A stretch of 64,000 nt of DNA from Mycobacterium paraseoulense (lineage in GTDB: Bacteria; Actinomycetota; Actinomycetes; Mycobacteriales; Mycobacteriaceae), in the NCBI RefSeq assembly GCF_010731655.1, contig NZ_AP022619.1, positions 1,798,001 through 1,862,000 on the forward strand, read 5' to 3'. A program made the translations under genes and the position numbers. Position 1 is the stretch's first letter, and each line of letters opens with the position of its first letter. Positions 8,087 to 16,230 of the stretch are shown here, one piece after another. Under the pieces are notes generated by a model that was not told the DNA's origin, searched no databases, and saw only the letters and a program-made list of their open reading frames with translations.

Positions 8087-9097
8087 TCATGCCAGGACCA
8101 AACTCCATGCGGCAAGCCGATCCCACAGCATCTTCCTTGTGGATGCGAAGTTGTGCATGTGGGCCATCCGCGGGCTAACGAAGATCGTTACGTCAGACGA
8201 ATTCTCGTACGCTGCGGGCTCTCGGTGCGGCGCCGGCAGAACATCGCGTTCGCCCGCACCGACGAACACCGGGCAGTCGATCTCCGCCGCATCCTCGGCA
8301 ACGTAGCCGGGCGACAGCATCGCGATAGCACAACTGGGTAGCGTGGCACTCCCGAACGGCGGCGCCTCGGTCCGCAATGGATAGCCATGGCGGGTGTCGG
8401 CCTCCAAGATGTCGGCGGGAATGTCCGACCAGAAGAACGGATAGAGGAAGTCCGGGATGCGCGCAGCCGTGTCGGCCACGGACTGCGTGTGAGGATCGGC
8501 ATCGCGTCGGCTGTCGCCGACCCGTTCAGCGACCTCGGCGGATACCGACTGCTCCGGGAAGGGTAGGACGGTGCGTACCGCGCTGAAGCCGAGCACAGCT
8601 ATGGCGTCGTAAGCGCGGTGGCGAGCGGCCATGATGATCGTGATTGCGCCACCCATCGACTGGCCGACTCCGATGCGCCGCGCGATGCGAAACGGCGGAT
8701 ATCCCGCGACGGCGTGCCCGGATTCGAGTAGCTCCGCAATCCGCTTCACCGCGGCGTGGTTCGCCGCGGCAATGTCCTCGGCACGCAGATCGCCACACAC
8801 CGCTGGGGTGCTCTGCCCCACCCCGAGGTGGTCGATCGCGACCAGGACCAGCCCACGCGACGCGTGGTGCTCGGCCTGGGAGTAGCCGCGATGTCCCGGA
8901 AAGTGCATGTCGTAGTAGCCGCGGCTGTATCCGCCGCCCGGCAGTGCGAACAGGACTGCGGCGCCATCGGCGACCGAATCCGCCGGCGGTAGGTACACGG
9001 TGGCCGCCACCGTCAGCCGACGGTCGATCTCGCAACTGCCGGACACATCCACGGCGAGATCATGCCGGATCGCGTTCGTGGTTGCGGTCTTTGGCAT
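8087..9097 (-). CDS. Alpha/beta hydrolase
   Basis: A 336-residue serine hydrolase. The nucleophile is Ser147 in GVGQSMGG, the oxyanion loop is PGGGY at 53-57, the acid is the Asp of ERDVLP and the base is a His in MAHMHNF near the C-terminus. These residues suggest an esterase or thioesterase rather than a dehalogenase. The ATG at 9097 is preferred to an earlier start at 9205, because the extra 36 residues are not conserved-looking and cover AT-rich promoter sequence. It lies in the same direction as the DUF35-thiolase pair and may be co-regulated with it. The substrate is unknown. Confidence 0.8.
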   Translation of the reverse strand: MPKTATTNAIRHDLAVDVSGSCEIDRRLTVAATVYLPPADSVADGAAVLFALPGGGYSRGYYDMHFPGHRGYSQAEHHASRGLVLVAIDHLGVGQSTPAVCGDLRAEDIAAANHAAVKRIAELLESGHAVAGYPPFRIARRIGVGQSMGGAITIIMAARHRAYDAIAVLGFSAVRTVLPFPEQSVSAEVAERVGDSRRDADPHTQSVADTAARIPDFLYPFFWSDIPADILEADTRHGYPLRTEAPPFGSATLPSCAIAMLSPGYVAEDAAEIDCPVFVGAGERDVLPAPHREPAAYENSSDVTIFVSPRMAHMHNFASTRKMLWDRLAAWSLVLA

Positions 9098-9219
9098 ATT
9101 CGCACTCCCTGGTCTCCGGGTTACGTGTTGGCTCTGCGAAGTCTCGCATGGCCGGGCCGGGAGCGTTATTGATCTAAACAATCTATCTGACAAAACGACC
9201 TGCAACGGCTGTGCTTGAC

Positions 9220-9238
9220 ATCACGTTACAGCGTAAGA
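9220..9238. promoter_or_regulatory. Candidate operator CATCACGTTACAGCGTAAG
   Basis: The partial palindrome TTACAGCGTAA lies about 115 bases before the aldehyde dehydrogenase gene. Nearly the same 19 bases (CATCACCTTACAGTGTAAT) occur at 16130-16148 before the AMP-binding gene and next to a TetR gene. The match over 19 bases suggests one regulator for both promoters. Confidence 0.5.
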
Positions 9239-9351
9239 TTTAGTTGCCGAAGGCGTAACCCTGAGCGCGGCGAACCTTGACGCGCGCGACCATCCGTTCC
9301 GCCGCGTGGAACGCGATCTCCGCGTAGATCCGAATAGAAAGGACTGCTCAG

Positions 9352-10822
9352 ATGCCCGATGACTACGAGGGCCGACTCTTCATCGACGGAGAGTTCAGGG
9401 AAGCCCGCTCGGGAGAGCGCTATGACGTCTTTAACCCGGCCGACGAGTCCGTCGTCGGTACGGCTGCCGACGCGTCGGCAGACGACGTGGACGACGCGAT
9501 CACCGCGGCGCGCCGAGCCGCCGACGAAACCGACTGGGGGACCAACCACGAGTTCCGGCGGCGCTGCCTCGAGCAGCTGCAACTCGGCCTGCGCAAGGAG
9601 AGTCAGGAACTCCGCGACGTCGTGACCGCCGAGGCCGGCGTGGTGAGCTCGGTGATCTACACGCACGTCGACTTCTGGATCGACGGCATGGATTACTTCA
9701 ACGACCTCTGCACGTCCTTTCCGTGGGAAGAGGATCTACCGCCTTATGAGGTGATGGGCATGCCCAGCGCCCACCGGGTGCGGTACGAGCCGTACGGAGT
9801 CGTCGGCGCCATCACGCCGTGGAACGCACCGTTCATGACCGGCATCTGGAAGATGCACCACGCATTGGCCACGGGTAACACGGTCGTCCTGAAGAGCGCG
9901 CCCGACACGCCACTCACCGCAGCGCTGCTCGCCAAGATCGCCGCAGAGACCACCGACATTCCGGCCGGCGTGATCAACACGCTCAGCGGCGCGGACAAGA
10001 GCCTCGTCGGTGACGCGATGACGGCCGACCAACGCATCGACCTCTACCACTTCACCGGCTCGGCCGCCGTCGGCCAGCGCATCACCGAGCGGGCCGCCAA
10101 CGGCATCCGCCACACCGTACTCGAACTCGGCGGCAAGTCCGCGAACATCGTCCTGCCCGACGCCAACCTCGACATGGCCTGCGGTATGGGCGTGGCGATG
10201 TGCATGTCCAGCAGTGGTCAGGGCTGTGCCCTCGGGACCAGGCTGGTGGTGCACGCCGACATCTACGACGAAGTGCTTGAGCGCCTCACCGGCCAGGTCG
10301 GCAGCCTTCCATGGGGTGACCCCAAGGACCCCGCCAACGTGGTGGGTCCGATCATCCGCCTGGAGCAGTTGGAGCGCATGGAGGGTCTGGTGAACCGCGC
10401 CGTCGAGGCGGGTGCGCGCCTGCTGTGCGGCGGAAAGCGCGGCGACCGCAACGGCAAGGGCTTCTGGTACGAGCCGACAGTGCTGGCCGACGTCGACGAG
10501 AAACTCCGAGATCGCGCAGACGGAGGTCTTCGGCCCGGTTCTCAGCGTCATCCGCTACGAGGGCGACGACGACGAACCTGTGCGGATCGCCAACAATTCA
10601 CGGTACGGCCTATCGGGATACGTGCAATCCGGCGACGAGGAGCGCGCATGGGCGGTAGCCCGCAAGCTCAGGGCCGGAACGGTGAACATCAACAACTCGT
10701 TCTATCTCGCTCCGGATGCACCCTTCGGTGGCTATGGCATCAGCGGCGACGGCGTCGAGCACGGTATCGCGGGATTCCGCGATTACCTTCGCATCAAGAC
10801 CATTGCCAGCCCGGTTCACTGA
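9352..10822 (+). pseudogene. Aldehyde dehydrogenase with a +1 frameshift
   Basis: The reading frame encodes a normal aldehyde dehydrogenase up to about residue 384: Asn158 in TPWNAPF, Glu258 in LELGGK and the catalytic Cys292 in GQGC. It then shifts. The C-terminal part (starting NSEIAQTEVFGPV and ending in the usual hydrophobic helix) continues in the next frame to 10822. One extra A in the AAA at 10501-10503 explains the shift, since removing it gives a continuous family-like sequence of about 490 residues. This is either real inactivation or a homopolymer error. The enzyme would oxidise an aldehyde to an acid with NAD(P)+, and the next gene is an SDR that could supply the aldehyde. Confidence 0.85.
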
Positions 10823-10847
10823 CCTTATCTGCGAGGGAAGCACTGCA

Positions 10848-11738
10848 ATGCGGCTGCAAGACAAGGTAATTGCGATCACCGGCTCGGGTTCGGGACTGGG
10901 TCGCGAAGCCGCGCTGCTGTTCTCGGCCGAGGGCGCGCAGATCGTCACCAGCGACGTGGTAACCGGCAGGGCACAGCGGGTGGCGCAGGAGGTCATCGAC
11001 GCCGGGGGCCAGGCAGTGTGGATCGACGCCGACGTGCGGGTCGAGGCGGACATGGAGCGTCTCGTCGCGACGACGGTCGAACGGTTCGGTCGGGTGGACG
11101 TGATGTGGGGCAATGCCGGGATCCCGGAGCCGGGGTTTGGCATGACGCCGTTGGCCGAGTCCGAACTCGTCGACTGGAACAACATCTTCGCGGTGAATGT
11201 GACCGGCATTTATCTCGCCTGGAAGCACGCGGCGAAGTGGATGATCGCCAACGGCCGAACCGGCACGCTTCTGGCGACCACCTCGGCCGCGGCGTTCACC
11301 GCGTACCCGGGATTCCCCATGTACGCGGCGTCAAAAGCGGCGGCGAATGGGCTGGTACGCGCTGCCGCGTTTGAGTTCGGGAAGTTCGGTATACGGGCTA
11401 TCGGGTTCGCCCCGACGCACGGCATGTCCGTGAACTTCGCGTTGCCCCCGCATGCCGAGGTGCTCGGAAAGTCCTACGAGGAGATGTCGCCCTGGGATCC
11501 GGACAAGCGTGCGATGCCGCTTCGACTCAACCGCCCGCCAACGCTGCGGGACAACGCGAACGTGGCGCTCTTCCTCGCATCGGACGAGTCGGAGTACATG
11601 TCGGGACAGACCTTGCACTCGGCCGACGGCGGCCAATTCGCCCGCACGTCGATCATCTTCCCGACCGATACCGGGGCATCCGGCGACATCACGGCGGGCG
11701 CGATCCCCGACGACGTTCGCGAGCGGATCGACCGCTGA
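10848..11738 (+). CDS. Short-chain dehydrogenase/reductase (SDR)
   Basis: A classical SDR of 296 residues with the cofactor loop TGSGSGLG at 11-18, the NAG motif at 89-91, and catalytic Ser146, Tyr159 and Lys163. The ATG follows GAGGGAAG at a good distance. It lies 25 bases after the aldehyde dehydrogenase gene, so the two were likely a two-gene alcohol-to-acid operon. The C-terminal 50 residues are longer than in the simplest SDRs and may shape the substrate pocket. Substrate unknown. Confidence 0.85.
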   Translation: MRLQDKVIAITGSGSGLGREAALLFSAEGAQIVTSDVVTGRAQRVAQEVIDAGGQAVWIDADVRVEADMERLVATTVERFGRVDVMWGNAGIPEPGFGMTPLAESELVDWNNIFAVNVTGIYLAWKHAAKWMIANGRTGTLLATTSAAAFTAYPGFPMYAASKAAANGLVRAAAFEFGKFGIRAIGFAPTHGMSVNFALPPHAEVLGKSYEEMSPWDPDKRAMPLRLNRPPTLRDNANVALFLASDESEYMSGQTLHSADGGQFARTSIIFPTDTGASGDITAGAIPDDVRERIDR

Positions 11739-11752
11739 AAGCCTGACGATGG

Positions 11753-11782
11753 TGGCCCGCCGATCGTGATGTCGGCGGGCCA
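11753..11782. terminator. Bidirectional hairpin terminator
   Basis: A perfect 11-base stem (TGGCCCGCCGA / TCGGCGGGCCA) with an 8-base loop lies between the convergent SDR and thiolase genes. Actinobacterial terminators often lack a long T run, so position and stem strength are the evidence. Confidence 0.7.
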
Positions 11783-11790
11783 TTTCGTCG

Positions 11791-12954
11791 TCAGCCGGTG
11801 TGCAGCATGAGGCCCTGAGCGTTGAAGAAGAACCCGCCCGCGGTGATCAGTGCACGCTTGGCGCCGTTGACCTGCCGCTCCCCCGCCCGACCCTGAAGCT
11901 GATGGACGGCTTCACGGATGTGACCGGACCCCTGCGTGGCGCCCTCTGAAAGCGAACCGCCGTGCGGGTTGACCGGAATCCGCCCATTGATGAGAACCCG
12001 GCCCTCGTCCGGCATCCAGTGCCGGCGCAGGAACGGCCCCGCCTCGCCTGGCCCGCACCACCCCGCGTTTTCGATCCAGTTCAGCGCGATCGGCGAGAAA
12101 CCGTCGTACGGGAAGTAGACATCGATGTCGTCGATCCAGAAGTCGCCCTTGGCCTTTAGGGTTTCGATGACCACGGGTTGACCGTTCGCCCGCAGGCTCG
12201 CGGTCTGGTCCTCCTCGTTCGGCGAAACCTGCCCCAGCACAGCTGCATTGATGAGGACCGGCGGCAGCGGTAAGTCACGGGCGCGCTCGGTGGTGGTCAC
12301 GATGAATGCGTCGGCGCCATCGACGGCGACGTCCATGTCGTACAGGCACAATGGGTCGCGGATCATTCGGGCATTGAGGTAGTCGTCCATCGACATCGGT
12401 TCACGCATCGCGGCGGCCGGGTTACGCATGGCATTAGCTCGGGCGTTGAGCGCAACGATGCCGAAATCTTGCCGCTTCGTGTGAAATTCGTAGATGTAGC
12501 GCGATGCCCACGCCGTGTAGCCGGCAGCCGCGGCGACCGTATCGGGCCCCGGGTGGGGATCCGAGAGTCCGGGCGTAGCGATACGTCGAAACGGATCCTT
12601 CAGCGCTCCGGCGGTGTTCCACGCGGCACGATAGGCCGCGTGATACACCAGCACCGTGTCACACAAACCGGCGTGGACGGCGGCCGCCGCCGTCGCAACG
12701 TGATCCACCATCGGGATGAAGGGGTTTCCGAACCACGTCAGCCGCGGCAAGCCGAGTGCCGATTGCAGTTCGCGTGCCGCGGGCCAGCTTCCGCATAGCC
12801 CGTCGATGTCGTTCTTCCCTAAACCGCACTGGCGGATCGCTGCGATCGCGGCCTCCGCGGCCAGCGAGGTCTGACTGCGTCCGGAATTCTTCGCGACGAA
12901 TCCGGTGGTCGCTGCACCGGCAATTGCCACGTTGTCCTTCAGGGCGTTCCTCAC
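11791..12954 (-). CDS. Thiolase-fold protein (lipid-transfer-like), second DUF35 partner
   Basis: A 387-residue thiolase-like protein of the Ltp/non-condensing group. The C-terminal loop NPHGGSLSEGATQGSGH and the final QLQGRAGERQ segment are typical. The residue that would be the nucleophile lies in a degenerate stretch (VDHVATAAAAVHAGL) with no Cys, so the classical thiolase reaction is unlikely. The GTG at 12954 overlaps the DUF35 stop in a GTGA. Together with 6406-7976 this is the second thiolase-DUF35 pair in 6 kb. A retro-aldol or hydratase-like role on a CoA ester is the best inference. Confidence 0.78.
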   Translation of the reverse strand: MRNALKDNVAIAGAATTGFVAKNSGRSQTSLAAEAAIAAIRQCGLGKNDIDGLCGSWPAARELQSALGLPRLTWFGNPFIPMVDHVATAAAAVHAGLCDTVLVYHAAYRAAWNTAGALKDPFRRIATPGLSDPHPGPDTVAAAAGYTAWASRYIYEFHTKRQDFGIVALNARANAMRNPAAAMREPMSMDDYLNARMIRDPLCLYDMDVAVDGADAFIVTTTERARDLPLPPVLINAAVLGQVSPNEEDQTASLRANGQPVVIETLKAKGDFWIDDIDVYFPYDGFSPIALNWIENAGWCGPGEAGPFLRRHWMPDEGRVLINGRIPVNPHGGSLSEGATQGSGHIREAVHQLQGRAGERQVNGAKRALITAGGFFFNAQGLMLHTG

Positions 12955-13394
12955 GAGGCCGCCCCGCTCAATTCGAAGACCGGAACCGGCATGCCGGCAC
13001 GTTCGATCCAACCCAGCCGCACCCGCTCGCCGATGCGAATGGCGTCGTTCTCCGCTCCTAACACGGTCGCGGTGAATCGCAACCCCGGCTGCTCGTCCAG
13101 TTCTACGGTCACGACCGGGTAGGGCGTCGAGTAGTCGACACCGGGGGCAGGCGGACCCTGGCGCAGGAAGATCGCCATGTAGATGGTGCCATCGCCGGAA
13201 ACCGGTGCCGACTCGACGTCGAACGACCAGCACTGCGGGCACACGGGTTTGGGTGGGGACTGCCAGCGCTGGCAGGAGCGGCACTTGCCCAGCAAAAGTC
13301 GATGATCCAGGCGACCGCGATAATGGTCCGCGTTGTCGTGTGTGATCGGTTGGCCGGGAAAGCGTTTGACCAGATCCTCGTCACTGACCGACAT
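12951..13394 (-). CDS. DUF35 zinc-ribbon OB-fold protein
   Basis: A 147-residue protein with an intact zinc ribbon (Cys38, Cys41, Cys52 and Cys55) followed by an OB fold. Such proteins bind CoA ester partners and form complexes with thiolase-like or MaoC-like enzymes in steroid side-chain catabolism. Its stop overlaps the start of the thiolase gene, so the two should be made in equal amounts. Unlike the DUF35 at 7554-7976, it keeps all four metal ligands. Confidence 0.85.
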   Translation of the reverse strand: MSVSDEDLVKRFPGQPITHDNADHYRGRLDHRLLLGKCRSCQRWQSPPKPVCPQCWSFDVESAPVSGDGTIYMAIFLRQGPPAPGVDYSTPYPVVTVELDEQPGLRFTATVLGAENDAIRIGERVRLGWIERAGMPVPVFELSGAAS

Positions 13395-13765
13395 GATGCG
13401 CTCCTATCCGAAGCCGATAGATGGATTGACGTTAGAGCGGAATGTCCTGCACCGACCAAGAATGAACGTTATTGGCGTAGAACGAATCCAGATACCCACT
13501 CGAGCGATCACTTCTGCCTCAGGCTCTTCTCCGGCTCGAGGGAGACATCCACCGGGGAGTCGATCGTTTGACTCAAGCTGATCACTCTTTTCGATGGTGT
13601 AAGCCATTCGGCGGTGAAGTGGGGTGGAAGGACCCTGTCGTCGAACTCTCGACTATACGCCGTAATGTGGCGCCGCCCAACCTCTTGCCAGACGGCGGTC
13701 ACCAAGGCAAGCTTGCCCGTCAATCTCTTGTTCACGGGATGCCTTTCGTTGCGGTCCGCAATTCC
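13395..13765. other. Gene-poor gap with a possible SDR remnant
   Basis: No complete gene is visible in these 370 bases. A 75-codon stretch on the minus strand at 13508-13735 begins RLTGKLALVTA, like the first strand of an SDR, and then loses all similarity. It may be a decayed SDR start, but the match is too short to be sure. Confidence 0.3.
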
Positions 13766-14659
13766 TCAGGCCGCTGCGGGGATGAGTTCGGCAACGGCGT
13801 CGAGCATCGGCTCTATGGTGTCGACAGTGAACAGCGGCATTCCGACGATCAACCGATCGGCCCCGAGGTCGCGAACCCGCTCGACTGTCGCCCGCTTCAC
13901 TCGACGCTTGGTCTTGTAAGTGTCCGTGTCGACGTCAAGCCAGAAGCCGCGAGAGTCCATGAAGGTCAGCTGAAGCGAGGCCGGATCGCGGCCGGCTTCT
14001 GCGAACCGGCTGCGCAGCTTCGCGATGGACACATCGGCTGTATCGAGCGCTTGCTCGATGCTGGGCAGCCAACCGTCACAGTGGTCGACCAACTGCTCGA
14101 AGGCACGTGCGGTTGCACGGCAGCCCAGCAGAATCGGCGGGCCCGGCGCCTGTACCGGCTTCGGGTATGACCAGCACTCGGCGAACTGAATGTGCTTGCC
14201 CCCGAACGTAAAACGATCATGTGTCCAGAGTCCGCGCACCGCCGCGAGGACCTCCCCGAAACGGCTCATCCGATACCTCGGATCGATCCCGTGATCGCGC
14301 AGCTCCGTCTCGTTCCAGCCGTAACCCACTCCCCACTCGAAGCGCCCGCCGCACAAGACATCAAGGCTGGCGACGGTCTTGGCAAGGTGAAGTGGATCGC
14401 CTTGACCTGGCAAAGCGATGCCGGTACCGAGCCGGATAACCCTGGTCCGCGCAGCGATCGCGGCCAACACGACGTAAGGATCCGGGATCCGGCGGTAGAA
14501 CTCAGGCATTTGGCGAACGAATGCGTGGTCTTCACCGACCGGCAGATGACTGTGCTCACCGAACCAGATCGACTCGATGCCACGCTCCTCTGCCATCACC
14601 GCCAGACGGACACAGTCGCGCGGGTCGTCCCATGCCGTCGCCATCAGACCTATTTGCAC
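13766..14659 (-). CDS. LLM-class (F420-dependent) oxidoreductase
   Basis: A 297-residue TIM-barrel protein of the luciferase-like group: early strand QIGLMATAWDD, the FGEHSHLP loop, LGTGIALPGQGDPLHLAK, and the GRFEWGVGYGWN segment that lines the deazaflavin pocket. In mycobacteria most such proteins use coenzyme F420 to oxidise or reduce alcohols, ketones or double bonds. The GTG at 14659 is chosen because GAGGAGGAG lies just before it. It follows the thioesterase gene by 52 bases in the same direction and is probably in the operon led by the TetR at 15333. Confidence 0.83.
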   Translation of the reverse strand: MQIGLMATAWDDPRDCVRLAVMAEERGIESIWFGEHSHLPVGEDHAFVRQMPEFYRRIPDPYVVLAAIAARTRVIRLGTGIALPGQGDPLHLAKTVASLDVLCGGRFEWGVGYGWNETELRDHGIDPRYRMSRFGEVLAAVRGLWTHDRFTFGGKHIQFAECWSYPKPVQAPGPPILLGCRATARAFEQLVDHCDGWLPSIEQALDTADVSIAKLRSRFAEAGRDPASLQLTFMDSRGFWLDVDTDTYKTKRRVKRATVERVRDLGADRLIVGMPLFTVDTIEPMLDAVAELIPAAA

Positions 14660-14711
14660 TACCCGCTCCTCCTCAACGGCAGCCTTCGACTCCGAGCTGA
14701 TCGGTGCGCAG

Positions 14712-15245
14712 TCAACGCAAGTCCTCGGCCGACGCGTCCTGCTCGGCGAGCCAGGCGCGGTGTCGGGCGAAATGGCCGACGTCTCGCGCGATCCAGATGC
14801 CTGTAGCCGTCGCGAGGACGGCCTCACTCGGCAACAGCACCAATTCGCCCGAAATGAACCACTTTTGCCCGTCGATCTTGTCGATCCACGCGCGCGCTTG
14901 CAGCGGGCGCTCGATGGGCACCGGCTTCTTGAAGTTGACCGTGAGTGTCGCGGTGACCGTCAGCTGGTTGTGAGCGATTGGGACGTGGCCCAATATCTCG
15001 TCCATCACGGAAGCGGTCCATCCGCCGTGGGCCACGTTCGGCCCACCTTCGTGATCGGGTGGGCACGCGAGGTTCGACGTGAGAACGTCGTCGGTACGCA
15101 GTTCCTCCTGCGTTACGCCGAGCCGGCACTCACCGGTCCGCATGCATGCCCCGCAGAGAGCGACTCCGCCTTCCGTGCGAGGCATCGCCTGGAAGTCGGC
15201 GCCGACCCACGACCCCAGATCGGACTCCCATGCGGTGTCGCTCAT
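14712..15245 (-). CDS. PaaI-type hotdog thioesterase
   Basis: A 177-residue protein with a hotdog fold: VAHGGW at 71-76 and the following helix with Met-Asp-Glu at 81-83 match the PaaI/YdiI active site. It should hydrolyse an acyl-CoA and release free CoA. An extra N-terminal stretch has Cys31, Cys34 and Cys40 in a small cluster that is not part of the basic fold. The ATG at 15245 has GGAAGG in front; two earlier ATGs are possible. It lies between a TetR gene and an LLM oxidoreductase in one direction. Confidence 0.8.
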   Translation of the reverse strand: MSDTAWESDLGSWVGADFQAMPRTEGGVALCGACMRTGECRLGVTQEELRTDDVLTSNLACPPDHEGGPNVAHGGWTASVMDEILGHVPIAHNQLTVTATLTVNFKKPVPIERPLQARAWIDKIDGQKWFISGELVLLPSEAVLATATGIWIARDVGHFARHRAWLAEQDASAEDLR

Positions 15246-15332
15246 TTGCATCCCTTCCACCCGGGCCTTGTCATGTGACCGTACACCGTACAGTCATACC
15301 CGTGACGCCGGCCGGGAACCAGCTGATCCGAA

Positions 15333-16022
15333 TCACTTCTTGGGGCGCGCAGCTCGCGGTTTGCGCCCGGGGGCGGCGCCGCGCGGTGCGGCCAGACGGG
15401 CACGTAGTCCCTCGATGATGGTGTCGACCCCGTAGCTGAAGAAGTCCCGGCCGTGCAACCCGGCGAGGTGCGGTCTGAGCTCGACGATGGTGTCCTCCAA
15501 GTCGGGTGGGTCGAGGTCGTCCTCGAACTCGATGACCTGATACCGCCCGAACAGGTAGGTGTGGATCATCGCGTACGACAAGAAAACCTCGGGCCCCTCG
15601 AAGCCGGCGCTCATCAGGATCTGCATGATGCCGTTCATCAGCCGTCGATCTGTGCTCCGCATCCGCTCCAACAGGATGGTCGCTATATCCGGATGACTGT
15701 GCAGCTGCGCGTCGATCCCGTCGATGACCGCACGAAGTCGCTCATCCCATGGGCCGGAATCCGGATCGGGTATCTCCACGCGCGACAGGAGCTTGCCGGC
15801 CACGAGATCCAGCAGTTCCCGATTGTCGGAGACGTACCAGTAGGCGGCCATCGCCGAACGCTTCAGCTGACGCGATAGCCGACGCATCGACAGGGCTTCC
15901 AGCCCCTCGGCGCGAATGATCTCGAGGGCGGCCGCGACGATCTGTTCTTCGGTGAGCGCCGGGGGCTTGTTGCGAGCCGCGGACCGACGCGCTTCGGCGG
16001 TTGACCGACTGTTCTCGGCTAT
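15333..16022 (-). CDS. TetR-family regulator without a normal start codon
   Basis: The frame encodes a clear TetR N-terminus (TEEQIVAAALEIIRAEG, then SMRRLSRQL) and a TetR_C-like ligand domain ending in a basic Lys/Arg tail. The first ATG, at 15887, is inside the helix-turn-helix. Upstream, back to an in-frame TGA at 16053, there is no ATG, GTG or TTG. An ATA at 16022 has GGAG six bases before it and is used here as the start, with caution. Either a rare start is used, or the start was lost by mutation or a sequencing error. It is divergent from the AMP-binding gene and close to the palindrome at 16137. Confidence 0.62.
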   Translation of the reverse strand: MAENSRSTAEARRSAARNKPPALTEEQIVAAALEIIRAEGLEALSMRRLSRQLKRSAMAAYWYVSDNRELLDLVAGKLLSRVEIPDPDSGPWDERLRAVIDGIDAQLHSHPDIATILLERMRSTDRRLMNGIMQILMSAGFEGPEVFLSYAMIHTYLFGRYQVIEFEDDLDPPDLEDTIVELRPHLAGLHGRDFFSYGVDTIIEGLRARLAAPRGAAPGRKPRAARPKK

Positions 16023-16129
16023 CGCAGGCTCCGATCCTCCGGTGACGTCGGTTCAGATACTAACGTCACCTCGCCTGGCCGACGAGGAGCTTGACAAGGC
16101 CGTCACCGGCACCACGCGGTAGTGATCAG

Positions 16130-16151
16130 CATCACCTTACAGTGTAATGTG
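16130..16151. promoter_or_regulatory. Candidate TetR operator with TTACA-G-TGTAA core
   Basis: A perfect 5-1-5 inverted repeat at 16137-16147 sits inside a longer symmetrical 19-mer flanked by CAC and GTG. It lies about 85 bases before the AMP-binding gene and beyond the start of the divergent TetR gene. The site at 9220-9238 shares the sequence, with two changes inside the CATCAC...GTAA core. Confidence 0.6.
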
Positions 16152-16230
16152 GTCTAAGCGATTGCCGGATCTGAGCATCGCCTCAGGCCGGCGTCGCGTC
16201 GAGCCGACACGCGAGCGAACCAGGAGTGCG

